Below the pieces are notes generated by a model. It worked only from the letters and a program-made list of their open reading frames with translations, made no database searches and was not told the DNA's origin. This document shows positions 1 to 8,182 of a DNA stretch of 64,000 bases, one piece after another. Origin of the DNA: Bradyrhizobium betae (lineage in GTDB: Bacteria; Pseudomonadota; Alphaproteobacteria; Rhizobiales; Xanthobacteraceae); contig NZ_CP044543.1 in the NCBI RefSeq assembly GCF_008932115.1, positions 3,478,501 through 3,542,500 of the forward strand, in the 5' to 3' direction. Position numbers and translations under genes: made by a program. Every line of letters starts with the position of its first letter. Position 1 is the first letter of the stretch.

Positions 1-45
1 CAGGAAGTGGGGCTGATTGCGCTCGGCGAAGAAACTGCTGCCTGA
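1..45 (+). CDS. 3' end of an upstream gene (partial)
   Basis: Frame 1 is open from the window edge to a TGA at 43-45 and encodes only 14 residues (QEVGLIALGEETAA). It lies 30 bp upstream of cheR in the same direction, so it is probably the last part of a chemotaxis gene, with CheB the usual neighbour. That identity is inferred from context only; the fragment is too short to recognise. Confidence 0.5.
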   Translation, partial: QEVGLIALGEETAA

Positions 46-75
46 AGTTCATTCGCTAACGCCAAGAGGTCTTCC

Positions 76-957
76 GTGAACCCGACCGAGTACGAGTACC
101 TGCGTAAGTTTCTGAAGGATAGTTCCGGTCTCGACCTGTCTGCTGACAAGCAGTATCTGATCGAAAGCCGCTTGCTGCCGCTCGCGCGGAAGGCTGGACT
201 CTCCGGCATCGGCGAACTCGTGCCAAAGCTTCAGGCCGGCTCGAGCGCGCTGATCGGCAGCGTGGTCGAGGCCATGACCACCAACGAGACCTTCTTCTTC
301 CGCGACAAGGTCCCGTTCGATCATTTCCGCGACACCATCATGCCCGAGGTGATCAAGGCGCGCGCCGGCAAACGCAGCGTGCGCATCTGGTGTGCCGCCG
401 GCTCGAGCGGGCAGGAGCCGTATTCGCTGGCGATGTGCCTGAAGGAGATGGGCGCGGCCCTCACCGGCTGGCGCGTCGAAATCATCGCGACCGACCTGTC
501 GCAGGAGGTGCTGGAGAAGGCCAAGTCCGGCATCTACAGCCAGTTCGAAGTGCAGCGCGGGCTGCCGATCCAGATGCTGATGAAATATTTCAAGCAGAAC
601 GGCGAGACCTGGCAGATCAATCCCGAGCTGCGGGCCATGATCCAGCACCGGCAGCTCAACCTGCTGCACGATTTCGCCCAGCTCGGCACGTTCGACGTCA
701 TCTTCTGCCGCAACGTGCTGATCTATTTCGACCAGGACACCAAGATCAACATCTTCAACCGCCTGGCACGCCAGATCGAGCCCGACGGCTTCCTGGTGCT
801 CGGTGCGGCGGAGACCGTGGTCGGCCTGACCGACACGTTCCGGCCGCTCCCTGAAAAGCGCGGCCTCTACAAGCCGAACGACCCGCGTGCGGCCGCGGCC
901 AAGCCGGCTGGCGCCGGTGCCGCGCCGCCGCGCATCGCGGTGATGGCAGGACGATAA
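76..957 (+). CDS. cheR: Chemotaxis protein methyltransferase CheR
   Basis: A 293-aa SAM-dependent methyltransferase that methylates glutamates on chemoreceptors during adaptation, acting in the cytoplasm at receptor arrays. The N-terminal helical domain (about 1-75) leads into the hallmark TTNETFFFRD. The SAM-binding segment follows (IWCAAGSSGQEPYSLAM, about 110-126), then ATDLS and FDVIFCRNVLIYFD (about 213-226). Length is usual for CheR. The start is GTG at 76, with AAGAGG 63-68 upstream; no better in-frame start is present. A low-complexity Ala/Pro tail follows the catalytic domain. It is probably the last chemotaxis gene of an operon entering from the left, and the next gene begins 2 bp after its stop. 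Confidence 0.95.
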   Translation: MNPTEYEYLRKFLKDSSGLDLSADKQYLIESRLLPLARKAGLSGIGELVPKLQAGSSALIGSVVEAMTTNETFFFRDKVPFDHFRDTIMPEVIKARAGKRSVRIWCAAGSSGQEPYSLAMCLKEMGAALTGWRVEIIATDLSQEVLEKAKSGIYSQFEVQRGLPIQMLMKYFKQNGETWQINPELRAMIQHRQLNLLHDFAQLGTFDVIFCRNVLIYFDQDTKINIFNRLARQIEPDGFLVLGAAETVVGLTDTFRPLPEKRGLYKPNDPRAAAAKPAGAGAAPPRIAVMAGR

Positions 958-959
958 GC

Positions 960-1277
960 ATGGCCGAGGATGGCAAGGGTGCGGAGCGCGTCACGTTCAG
1001 TCGCGGCTATGATGTCTGCATCATGGCGATCGACGGCACGTGGCGGCGCGACTGCAAGCTCAACGCGATCTCCGACACCGATGCGATCCTTACGGTGGAA
1101 GGCTCGATCCAGGGATTGAACCTGAAGGAGTTCTTCCTTCTGCTGTCGTCGACGGGGCTCGCCTATCGCCGCTGCGAGCTGGTGCGCGTCAACGGCGCAG
1201 AAATGGACATCCAGTTCCTGCGCGGCAAGAACCGGAAGAAGCGCGGTGCCGCCGGCGGCCGAGACGAAGCGGCGTGA
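960..1277 (+). CDS. PilZ-like small protein
   Basis: A 105-aa soluble protein starting 2 bp after the cheR stop, so probably translationally coupled to it. Its sequence (RDCKLNAISDTDAILTVEGS, then a beta-rich stretch ending VNGAEMDIQFLRGK) fits the small beta-barrel of PilZ proteins. The canonical c-di-GMP motif RxxxR...(D/N)xSxxG is only weakly matched (RRDC and NAISDTDA), so ligand binding is doubtful. Position next to cheR suggests a link between c-di-GMP signalling and motility. The tail is basic (GKNRKKRG). The family call is moderate and the function unknown. Confidence 0.75.
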   Translation: MAEDGKGAERVTFSRGYDVCIMAIDGTWRRDCKLNAISDTDAILTVEGSIQGLNLKEFFLLLSSTGLAYRRCELVRVNGAEMDIQFLRGKNRKKRGAAGGRDEAA

Positions 1278-1418
1278 TCCTGACGCAGTCCGCGTCGCCG
1301 CTTTCCGAGACGTTGGTTCACAATTGCTGAAATTTCCGGGCGAATTCGCCGCATCGGCTTTACGTCGCCTAAGCGCGAGCCGTGTATCCTTGAGTGGTCT
1401 CAATCCCAGGATACGGAA

Positions 1419-1922
1419 ATGCCCAGAAGTTCCCTCTCCCCCATCCCGTCAAACCTGCCCGACGTCGCCGAGCGGCGCGCGCTTCAGCTGCTTGTCGTCG
1501 ACGACGACGCCACGCAGCGCAGCCTGATCACCGTCGCCGCCAAGCAGGCCGGCCACGAGGTCACGGTGGCGCCGTCCGTGGCGGAGGCGGTCGAAAAGCT
1601 CCGTGCCTCACGCTTCGACTGCGTGACGCTCGATCTCGTGCTTGAGGATGGCGACGGCATCGAGGTGCTGGGCGAGATGGCGAAGGTGAAGTTCGCCGGC
1701 GCGGTGATCGTCATCAGCGGCATGGATGGCAAGCGCCGCAGTGCCGCCCGCAGCTTCGCCCGCTCCGTCGGCATCGAACTCCAGAGCCTGCCGAAGCCGC
1801 TGGATCTCGCGGCCCTGCGCATCAGCCTCGCCAATCTCGGCAAGACGGCGATGGGCCTTCCGGCGATCCACACCTGGGGCGGCGTCGCCACCGATGAGAT
1901 CGTGGGTCGGCACCGCGCCTGA
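1419..1922 (+). CDS. Response regulator, receiver domain only
   Basis: A 167-aa protein with one receiver domain (about 23-140): acidic cluster VVDDD, phospho-acceptor Asp in TLDLVL, switch Ser in VIVISG and the conserved Lys in LPKPLDLAALR. About 20 N-terminal residues precede the domain, and the C-terminal ~27 residues (GLPAIHTWGG...) match no output domain I know. It probably acts by protein contact, like CheY. ATG 1419 is preceded by AGG 1408-1410. No partner kinase lies directly beside it. The chemotaxis neighbourhood suggests, but does not prove, a role in motility or stress signalling. Confidence 0.88.
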   Translation: MPRSSLSPIPSNLPDVAERRALQLLVVDDDATQRSLITVAAKQAGHEVTVAPSVAEAVEKLRASRFDCVTLDLVLEDGDGIEVLGEMAKVKFAGAVIVISGMDGKRRSAARSFARSVGIELQSLPKPLDLAALRISLANLGKTAMGLPAIHTWGGVATDEIVGRHRA

Positions 1923-1972
1923 CTCGCGGAACTGCCAGTCAGCTGCGGCAGATCAGCCGCGCTGATTGCGGC

Positions 1973-2260
1973 TCAAGCTGAGTTGCTGAATTCCGATAGT
2001 TGCTGCAGGGCGCGGCCAAGGCCCGTCCGGCAGACGTTGAGGGTGGCGCTCGCCGTGGCATAGCAGGGCGTCACGTCGTCGAGCACGACCACATCGACGG
2101 AACCTGCGGCATTGCCTGTATCGTCCCGCTCCATGGCTGCGTCGATCAGGCGCATGCTGATATCGATGCGCGCGATCAGGGAGCGAAGGCCCGCTGCGAT
2201 CAACTGACGGCTGTCAGTTTCAGGCGCGACGAGCGAGGGTGTGCCAGCGAAATTTAACAT
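1973..2260 (-). CDS. Hypothetical protein, 95 aa
   Basis: A 95-aa reading frame with a clear Shine-Dalgarno (GGAG about 9 bp before the ATG at 2260) and codon use like its neighbours. It is mostly helical with an Ala/Leu-rich core (IAAGLRSLIARIDISMRLID), one cysteine in DVTPCYATA and another in LNVCRT. No signal peptide or membrane segment is visible and I recognise no family. It is divergent from the FixJ-like regulator beginning at 2411 and could share a promoter region with it. Confidence 0.65.
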   Translation of the reverse strand: MLNFAGTPSLVAPETDSRQLIAAGLRSLIARIDISMRLIDAAMERDDTGNAAGSVDVVVLDDVTPCYATASATLNVCRTGLGRALQQLSEFSNSA

Positions 2261-2410
2261 GGATATTCTCCGTGTCCCGCAATTAGACCCCCTGCCGCTA
2301 CTTGTGCGTTAAGTGCATGTCCCGTACAAATACGGGTGGGCCGAATCTGCGCCGAACGCCATAACGAAAAGGCGCGGACGCGAGTCTTTAATGTCGGATG
2401 GACATGGCAC

Positions 2411-3046
2411 ATGGTCGAACAATCCTCCCGTGGTGAGATCTTCGTGGTCGATGACGACCCCGCCGTTCGCGACACCTTGTCGATGGTGTTGAAGGCCGCG
2501 GGCTATGAAGTGATTTGTTTTGCGGACGGCGCGGCACTGCTCTCCGTCGCGCGAGGCCGCACACCGGCAGCGATCCTGCTTGACGTGCACATTCCCGGAA
2601 AGTCGGGTCTCGACATTCTCAAGGAGCTGCACGGCGAGGACTATCCGGCGCCGATCTTCATGATCTCCGGACAGGGCGACATCACGATGGCGGTGGGCGC
2701 CATCAAGAGCGGCGCGCTCGATTTCATCGAGAAGCCGTTCCGCGGTAGCGAGATCGTCGCCCGACTCGACGAGGCGATCGGAGCCTATGCACGCAGGCAG
2801 GCAGAGAGTGTGTCGCCGAAATTCAACTCGCTGCATTTCCCCGGACGCGAGCCGTTGACGCGGCGTGAACGGGAGGTGCTCGAACAGTTCGCTTCCGGTG
2901 CGTCCAACAAGGAGGCCGGCCGCACGCTCGGCATCAGCCCGCGCACCATCGAGGATCACCGCGCCAACATCATGAAGAAGCTCGGCGCGCGCAATGCCGC
3001 CGACCTGATCCGCATCGTGATGACCGCGGCCCAGCGCGCGTCGTAA
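2411..3046 (+). CDS. FixJ-family response regulator (receiver + LuxR HTH)
   Basis: A two-domain transcription regulator of 211 aa. The receiver (about 9-125) has VVDDDP, phospho-Asp in LLDVHIPGKSG, Thr/Ser in FMISGQGD and Lys in IEKPFRG. The C-terminal LuxR/FixJ helix-turn-helix (about 145-205) reads LTRREREVLEQFASG, then SNKEAGRTLGISPRTIEDH. An upstream in-frame GTG at 2336 would add 25 residues unlike any receiver, so ATG 2411 (MVEQSSRG) is preferred. The closest class is FixJ/NarL-like. It converges on the large hybrid kinase at 3206 across a palindromic repeat, which may be its partner; that pairing is inferred. Confidence 0.92.
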   Translation: MVEQSSRGEIFVVDDDPAVRDTLSMVLKAAGYEVICFADGAALLSVARGRTPAAILLDVHIPGKSGLDILKELHGEDYPAPIFMISGQGDITMAVGAIKSGALDFIEKPFRGSEIVARLDEAIGAYARRQAESVSPKFNSLHFPGREPLTRREREVLEQFASGASNKEAGRTLGISPRTIEDHRANIMKKLGARNAADLIRIVMTAAQRAS

Positions 3047-3060
3047 GCGGTTGCTCTCCT

Positions 3061-3196
3061 CTCGCGCCCCGGACGCAGCGCATCATGCAATGATGCGTTG
3101 CAGAGCCGGGGCCCATCTCTCCAATTCAAAGATAGTAACTCTGGGTCCCGGCTCTGCACGGCAGCGCTGCGCGCTGCAGTGCGTCCGGGACACGAG
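3061..3196. repeat. Dispersed palindromic repeat, CCCCGGACGC family, copy 1
   Basis: The outer arms CGCCCCGGACGC and GCGTCCGGGAC are imperfect inverted repeats. Inside is a second pair, GAGCCGGGGCCCA against GGGTCCCGGCTCTG, plus an inner hairpin ATCATGCAATGAT. The same arrangement recurs at 24391-24529. It fills the gap between two converging genes, so it may serve both as a bidirectional terminator or simply be a mobile repeat. Confidence 0.8.
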
Positions 3197-3205
3197 ATCG
3201 AGACG

Positions 3206-6200
3206 TTAGCCGCTCAGCGCCTTGCGGATGATCCGCGCCAGATCCGATTTGCGATACGGCTTCGCGAGCAGCAGCACGCCCAAATCCAGCCGGCCGTGGT
3301 GGATGATTGCATTCTCGGTATAGCCGGACGTGAAGACCACCCTGAGATCGGGGTGCATCTTCAAGACTTCGTCAGCGAGCTGCCGCCCGTTCATCTTGCC
3401 GGGCATGATGACGTCGGTGAACAGCAGGTCGAACGGTTTTCCGCTCGCGACGATCGCGAGCGCCTCTGCGGCGTTCGCCGCCTGCAGGGTGACGTAGCCG
3501 AGCGAATGCAGCTGGGCCAGCACGTACTCACGGACCAGCCGGTCGTCCTCGACCACGAGGATGGTCTCGTGTCCACCCTCGACCGCCGCCTGGGTCACGC
3601 CTTCGCCCACCGCCGTAGGCGTCTTGCCCGGCGGCAGGTACATCTTGATCGTGGTGCCGTGGCCCTCCTCGCTGTAGATCTTGATGTGGCCCGCGGACTG
3701 CTTGATGAAGCCGTAGACCATCGAGAGCCCGAGCCCGGTGCCCTTGCCTGGTCCCTTCGAGGTGAAGAAGGGATCGAACACCCTGGCCAGCATGTTGGCG
3801 GGAATGCCGGTGCCGGTGTCGCTCACCGCGATCAGCACGTAGCGTCCGGGCGGGACGTCGTTGGCGCTGGCATAGACCTCGTCGAGATAGGCGGCGCCCG
3901 TCTCCACGATGAGCTTGCCGCCGCCAGGCATGGCGTCGCGGGCATTGAGCGCGAGATTGAGCAGCGCGGTGGTGAGCTGGTTGGGGTCGACGATCCCGAC
4001 GCAGCTCTCGTCCTCGAACACCGATTCGATCTGGATCTGCTCGCCCAGCGTCGGCCGCAGCAGCTTCGCGGTGTCGATGATCAGCGAATTGATGTCGATC
4101 TCGCGCGGCTGGAGCGGCTGCTTGCGCGCGAAAGCGAGCAGGTGCTGGGTCAGCTCGGCGCCGCGCCCGGCCGCCTCGTCGATCATCTTCGTGATCGCCA
4201 CGAGCTCCGGTTCCTTGGCCACCGCCTCGCCGAGGATCTCGATCGTCCCGGTGATGACGGTGAGAATGTTGTTGAAGTCATGCGCCACGCCGCCGGTGAG
4301 CTGGCCGACCGCCTCCATCTTCTCGGCATGGCGGATGCGCTCCTCGGACGCGATCTTGTCGGTGAGGTCGCGGTAGAACACGTTGAACAGGACGCCTTCG
4401 CGGCGCCGCAGCGCGGTGACGCTCAGCTCGGCCTTGAAGTCCTTGCCGTCGCGGCGGCGGCACATGAGCTCGCGGCGGCGATTGAGTGTCTGGCCCTCCG
4501 CGGACTCGAGGAACCGTGCGAGGCCGGCCGTGACCCTTTCACGCTCAGCCTCGGCGACGATGAGATCGATCGCGTTCCTGCCCAGCACCTCGTCGCGGCG
4601 CCAGCCGAACAGCTCTTCGGCCCGCGAGCTCCAGTTCAGGATGGTGCTGCGGTCGTCGGTCTGGACGAAGGCGTCGAGTGCGGTCTCGACGATGTTGCGG
4701 GCGAGATGCTCGCTCTCACGCAAGGATTCTTCCGCGAGCCTTGCCTCGGTCATGTCGCGTCCGACGAAGAAGAAGCGCCGGGCCTGATCCGACCAGTTGC
4801 CGAGCCAGCTTAGCCAGACTTCGTGTCCGTCCTTGTGGAAGCAGCGGGTGTCGGCGAGCTTGGGAGAGCCGCCGTTCCGGAGCGCGCGCATTTCCTCGCG
4901 GGATTGCTCGAGATGGGCGGGATGGATGAAATCGACGCCGCTGCGGCCGATCATCTCGTCCGGTCGGTAGCCGAGAATGGTCTCGCTGCTCGGACTGATC
5001 TGCACGATATGGCCGCGCGAGTTCATGATCATGATGAGATCCTGCGAGGCGTCGAACAGCTGCCGCCGCTCCTCTAGCTGCTGCTGCAAGGCCCGTTCGG
5101 TCCTCCGCTCATCGGTGAGGCGGCGCGCCGAGCCGGACGCGCCGATGATCTCGCCCGAGGCGCCCCTGATCGGTGACAGGCTCACCGAGATCTCGACCGG
5201 ACTGCCGTCCTTGTGCACCCGCATGGTCTCGAAATGCTCGATGCGCTCACCCCTCGCAATCCGGGCAAGATAGTCCTTGCCCTCCTCGCGGCGATCGGGC
5301 GGCAGGATGATCGAGGTCGGTTGTCCGACCGCTTCCTCGGCCGAATGGCCATAGAGCCGCTCGGCCGCTCCGTTCCAGCCGATGATGATGCCGTCGAGCG
5401 TCTGCAGGACGATCGAATCGTCGGAGGACTCGACCGCGGCGCTGAACAGGCGTTCGCGGACGGCGAGCTGGTCGCGGGCGGCCTCGGTGCGCCGACGCTC
5501 CTCGACCTCATGCTCCAATGCCGATGTCTTCGCCTTGGTCTCCTCGACCATGCGGGCAAACGCCCGCGCCAGCATGCCGGTCTCGCCCGAGGCGTCCATC
5601 GGGATGTTCGCGGGCTTGCCGCGCCCGATCGCTTCGACCGCGGCCGTGAGTCGTCCGATCGGCCGGGTCAGCGACCGCGCCAGCAGCACGGCAAGCACGG
5701 CCGCGACCATCACCGCGATGAGGCCGATCGTGATGGTGGTTCGTTGGATGATGACGGCGGGCGCCATGAAGACGGCGTTGGGCACGACGCGGATGATGGC
5801 GACCCACTGCCCCTCGGCCAGGATCGCGGGCGCGATCGCGGTCCCGCTCGGCTTGCCGTCGCTGTCCGGCACGACCTGCGTAGCTGTCAGCGTCGATCCC
5901 GTGGTCGCGGCAAAATAGGGGAAGTCGTCCTGCCAGCGCGTCGGTGTCCCCAGTTGCGAACCGAACTCGCGGGTACGATCTGGATGCACGAGGTAATCGC
6001 CGTTGCGGCCGACGACATAGACCGACTCGCCCTGCCGCATCGATATGCGAATGCGATCGAACACCTGTCGCATGTCGATATTGACGACGACGATGCCGAA
6101 CAGCCGGTGATCGGGCCCGAACAGCGGTCCCGCGACGCGCAATGTCGGAACATGCGGCATCTGAATGACGCCGTCGTCGACGTTGAGGTCGACCGGAGAG

Positions 6201-6706
6201 ACGTAGATCTGGTCCTCGGACAGCTTGATGGCGTCCTGGAAGAAGAAGCGATCGTCCTTGCTCTGCAGAGCCTCGTCGGGAACGATGCGCACCGATCCGC
6301 CCGGTCCCGATCGGTCGACGCGCAGATATTCGCGGCCGTCGGCGCCGATCACGCGAAACTTTGCGTAGGCCGGATGGGCCCCGACATCGGCCAGGAGGCG
6401 CGTCAGCAGCCGCTCGCGCCAGGTCTTTTCCGAGAGGCGATCGGTCGGATCGACACCGCCGTTGAAATGGGCATCGATCATGCCACGCACGGCGGCATTG
6501 GCGCTGAATGTCACGATGTCGGCATGCGCGCCGGCGGTCTGGGCTTCGAGTTGGGAGGCGAGCAGCCGTGACTGGCTCTCGATGCGTTCGAGCACGCGCG
6601 GCAGGAAAGCCTGCTCCAGACTGTAATGGCTCAGCCATCCGACGGCGGCGATCGCAACCGCGACCAGCAGGATCATTGCGACGGCCAGTCGGGTTGCGAG
6701 AGTCAT
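3206..6706 (-). CDS. Hybrid sensor histidine kinase, dCACHE-HAMP-3xPAS-HK-REC
   Basis: An 1166-aa membrane kinase. Membrane segments near 7-25 and 325-345 flank a large periplasmic dCACHE-like sensor. HAMP follows (about 347-400), then a coiled-coil stretch and three PAS domains (about 415-535, 545-665 and 670-790). The dimerisation domain carries the phospho-His in GGVAHDFNNI (about residue 808). The ATPase has N and G boxes (LNLALNARDAMPGGG, DTGTGIP, GKGTGLGLSMVYGF). A C-terminal receiver has its Asp in LFTDVIMPG (about 1098). The signal is probably a small extracellular molecule plus PAS-sensed cues, but the ligand is unknown. The single receiver at 6777-7202 lies just upstream on the same strand and is a likely phosphorelay partner. 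Confidence 0.95.
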   Translation of the reverse strand: MTLATRLAVAMILLVAVAIAAVGWLSHYSLEQAFLPRVLERIESQSRLLASQLEAQTAGAHADIVTFSANAAVRGMIDAHFNGGVDPTDRLSEKTWRERLLTRLLADVGAHPAYAKFRVIGADGREYLRVDRSGPGGSVRIVPDEALQSKDDRFFFQDAIKLSEDQIYVSPVDLNVDDGVIQMPHVPTLRVAGPLFGPDHRLFGIVVVNIDMRQVFDRIRISMRQGESVYVVGRNGDYLVHPDRTREFGSQLGTPTRWQDDFPYFAATTGSTLTATQVVPDSDGKPSGTAIAPAILAEGQWVAIIRVVPNAVFMAPAVIIQRTTITIGLIAVMVAAVLAVLLARSLTRPIGRLTAAVEAIGRGKPANIPMDASGETGMLARAFARMVEETKAKTSALEHEVEERRRTEAARDQLAVRERLFSAAVESSDDSIVLQTLDGIIIGWNGAAERLYGHSAEEAVGQPTSIILPPDRREEGKDYLARIARGERIEHFETMRVHKDGSPVEISVSLSPIRGASGEIIGASGSARRLTDERRTERALQQQLEERRQLFDASQDLIMIMNSRGHIVQISPSSETILGYRPDEMIGRSGVDFIHPAHLEQSREEMRALRNGGSPKLADTRCFHKDGHEVWLSWLGNWSDQARRFFFVGRDMTEARLAEESLRESEHLARNIVETALDAFVQTDDRSTILNWSSRAEELFGWRRDEVLGRNAIDLIVAEAERERVTAGLARFLESAEGQTLNRRRELMCRRRDGKDFKAELSVTALRRREGVLFNVFYRDLTDKIASEERIRHAEKMEAVGQLTGGVAHDFNNILTVITGTIEILGEAVAKEPELVAITKMIDEAAGRGAELTQHLLAFARKQPLQPREIDINSLIIDTAKLLRPTLGEQIQIESVFEDESCVGIVDPNQLTTALLNLALNARDAMPGGGKLIVETGAAYLDEVYASANDVPPGRYVLIAVSDTGTGIPANMLARVFDPFFTSKGPGKGTGLGLSMVYGFIKQSAGHIKIYSEEGHGTTIKMYLPPGKTPTAVGEGVTQAAVEGGHETILVVEDDRLVREYVLAQLHSLGYVTLQAANAAEALAIVASGKPFDLLFTDVIMPGKMNGRQLADEVLKMHPDLRVVFTSGYTENAIIHHGRLDLGVLLLAKPYRKSDLARIIRKALSG

Positions 6707-6776
6707 GTCGGCCTTTGCGCCGCGTCGAGAACAGTCTGGAAGCTTCTGCCACGCTGCAACATGGAGCTTTCAGCTA

Positions 6777-7202
6777 TCAGCAGCCGCAGCCGGCATTGGG
6801 TTGCTGCGGGGATGACGATTGCGCCGATCCGAGGCAGCTGTCGACAGCCGCAAGCAATGCCTCGGGCCGAAACGGCTTTTGCAGGCTGGCGACCGCGCCG
6901 AGCTTGGTCGCCATCTTCAGGAAGTCCGGTTCGGCATAAGCGTCCGGCGTAACCGAGCGGCCGGAAATGACGATGATGGGAATCGCCGGCCGCCGCGCCC
7001 GGATGTGGCGCATCGTCTCGAGGCCATCCATGCCGGGCATGAAGATGTCGAGGAACAGCAATTCGAACTGGCTGGCCTCGAACAGCAGCAGTCCCTTGCG
7101 GCCATCGCCGGCGACGGTGACGTGATGACCGGCCCTCTCCAGGATCAGCCGGATCGTGAGCTGCACGGCCGGGTCGTCATCCACGATCAGGATGTTGGCC
7201 AC
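6777..7202 (-). CDS. Single-domain response regulator with CGC tail
   Basis: A 141-aa receiver: ILIVDDDPAVQ, phospho-Asp in LLFLDIFMPGMDG, Ser in IIVISG and Lys in LQKPFRPEAL. The start is GTG 7202, with GGAGG about 8 bp upstream; longer frames lack a credible start. It lies about 70 bp upstream of the hybrid kinase on the same strand and is probably co-transcribed with it. There is no output domain. The protein ends in a Ser/Gln/Pro stretch and NAGCGC, leaving two cysteines at the extreme C-terminus, which is unusual for a CheY-like protein. Confidence 0.9.
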   Translation of the reverse strand: MANILIVDDDPAVQLTIRLILERAGHHVTVAGDGRKGLLLFEASQFELLFLDIFMPGMDGLETMRHIRARRPAIPIIVISGRSVTPDAYAEPDFLKMATKLGAVASLQKPFRPEALLAAVDSCLGSAQSSSPQQPNAGCGC

Positions 7203-7347
7203 GTCTAAAATCCTCCGGGTCGATCGGGATGTCCCGCCGACCCAAATCAAAGTTTCAAATGAGAAATTGTTGCGCGGATTGTGCCCATCCTGCAAGCACT
7301 TCGCGGCCGATGCAGCATTCGCCTCGCGCGATTCCGACGGCGGCGCT

Positions 7348-7371
7348 CATATGCATGTTTACGTGCATATG
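7348..7371. promoter_or_regulatory. Near-perfect 24-bp inverted repeat
   Basis: Arms CATATGCATGT and ACGTGCATATG are complementary with one mismatch around a 2-nt centre. It lies in the 184-bp gap between the 3' end of the GntR regulator and the 5' end of the receiver gene, about 145 bp upstream of the receiver's GTG. The AT-rich arms and lack of a T run argue against a terminator; a dimeric regulator site is more likely. No binding protein can be named. Confidence 0.4.
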
Positions 7372-7386
7372 GATTTCCGGGCGGAC

Positions 7387-8088
7387 TTAGTCGGTCAGGT
7401 ACTCAGGATGATGGCTCCGGATCTTGTCGAGCTCGCTGAGCGTGCCTGACAGGTGCATGCGCAGATGCTGCTGCGCCGCATCGGCGTCGCCGGCCTCGAT
7501 CGCGCGTGCGATCAGTCTGTGATGGCGGACGATGTTCTGGGCCTTGCCGGGCGAGGGCAGATGTAGCCGTCGGAGCCGGTCGATATGTCCGCTGCGGCTG
7601 CGCACCAGCGTCCAAAGCTCCTGCTTGCACGCTGCGGCGTAGAGCTGGGCATGGAAGTCGTTGTCGCCGGCCATGAACGCCTCGAAGTCACCGGCCTTGG
7701 CGAACTGTTGCTGCAGTGCGATGGCCTGATCCAGGCGGACCACCAGCGCGGCGTCGCAGTTGCCTGCGAGCAGGCGCACGATCTCCAGCTCCAGCGCCTG
7801 GCGCAGGAAATGCGCCAGCTCGGCGCGGCTGATGTCGATCCGGCTGACCACGGTCGCGTGCTGCGGAAAGACGTCGACCAGGCCTTCCTCTTCGAGCCGC
7901 ATCAGCGCATCGCGCACCGGCGTCAGGCTGACGCCGAACTGCCCGGCGAGTACGGCGCGTGACAGCGGCGCGCCCGGCGGCAGCTCCAGGGCGATGATCG
8001 CATTGCGCAGGCGCTCGAACACCTGCGGCGCGGCCTGGCGGGCGCGATCGAGCCGGGCCGCGCGAGGCGCAGTATGGGTTGCTTCCAT
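7387..8088 (-). CDS. GntR-family regulator, FCD subfamily
   Basis: A 233-aa DNA-binding regulator. The winged HTH is at about 20-85 (APLSRAVLAGQFGVSLTPVRDALMRLEEEGLV). The FCD ligand domain is at about 95-225, with metal/effector-site candidates in DNDFHAQL, RLRRLH and VRHHRLIARAIEAGD. FCD regulators usually sense sugar acids or other organic acids and repress adjacent catabolic genes. It is divergent from the ABC transporter/dehydratase operon, with a perfect palindrome between them, so it very probably controls that operon and itself. ATG 8088 (MEATHTAP) is the natural start. Confidence 0.93.
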   Translation of the reverse strand: MEATHTAPRAARLDRARQAAPQVFERLRNAIIALELPPGAPLSRAVLAGQFGVSLTPVRDALMRLEEEGLVDVFPQHATVVSRIDISRAELAHFLRQALELEIVRLLAGNCDAALVVRLDQAIALQQQFAKAGDFEAFMAGDNDFHAQLYAAACKQELWTLVRSRSGHIDRLRRLHLPSPGKAQNIVRHHRLIARAIEAGDADAAQQHLRMHLSGTLSELDKIRSHHPEYLTD

Positions 8089-8112
8089 GTCGGGTCCCGC
8101 GGGCTTGCCTTC

Positions 8113-8136
8113 GATGCACTAATATATTAGTGCATC
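8113..8136. promoter_or_regulatory. Perfect 24-bp palindrome, candidate GntR operator
   Basis: Half-site GATGCACTAATA followed directly by its exact reverse complement. It sits 24 bp upstream of the gntR start and 46 bp upstream of the substrate-binding protein start, the expected place for a shared operator. The half-site contains a purine/pyrimidine core as in other FCD-GntR sites. The function is inferred from symmetry and position. Confidence 0.75.
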
Positions 8137-8182
8137 ACCGGGGTCAACGCGGCGCGACGCTGGCCGGAGGAAACACACAACA

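Noticed and set aside
3098..4813. Long open frame antisense to the hybrid kinase gene
   Set aside because: High GC gives long antisense frames; this one is His/Arg/Asp/Gln-rich with no domain, and the minus-strand kinase is certain.
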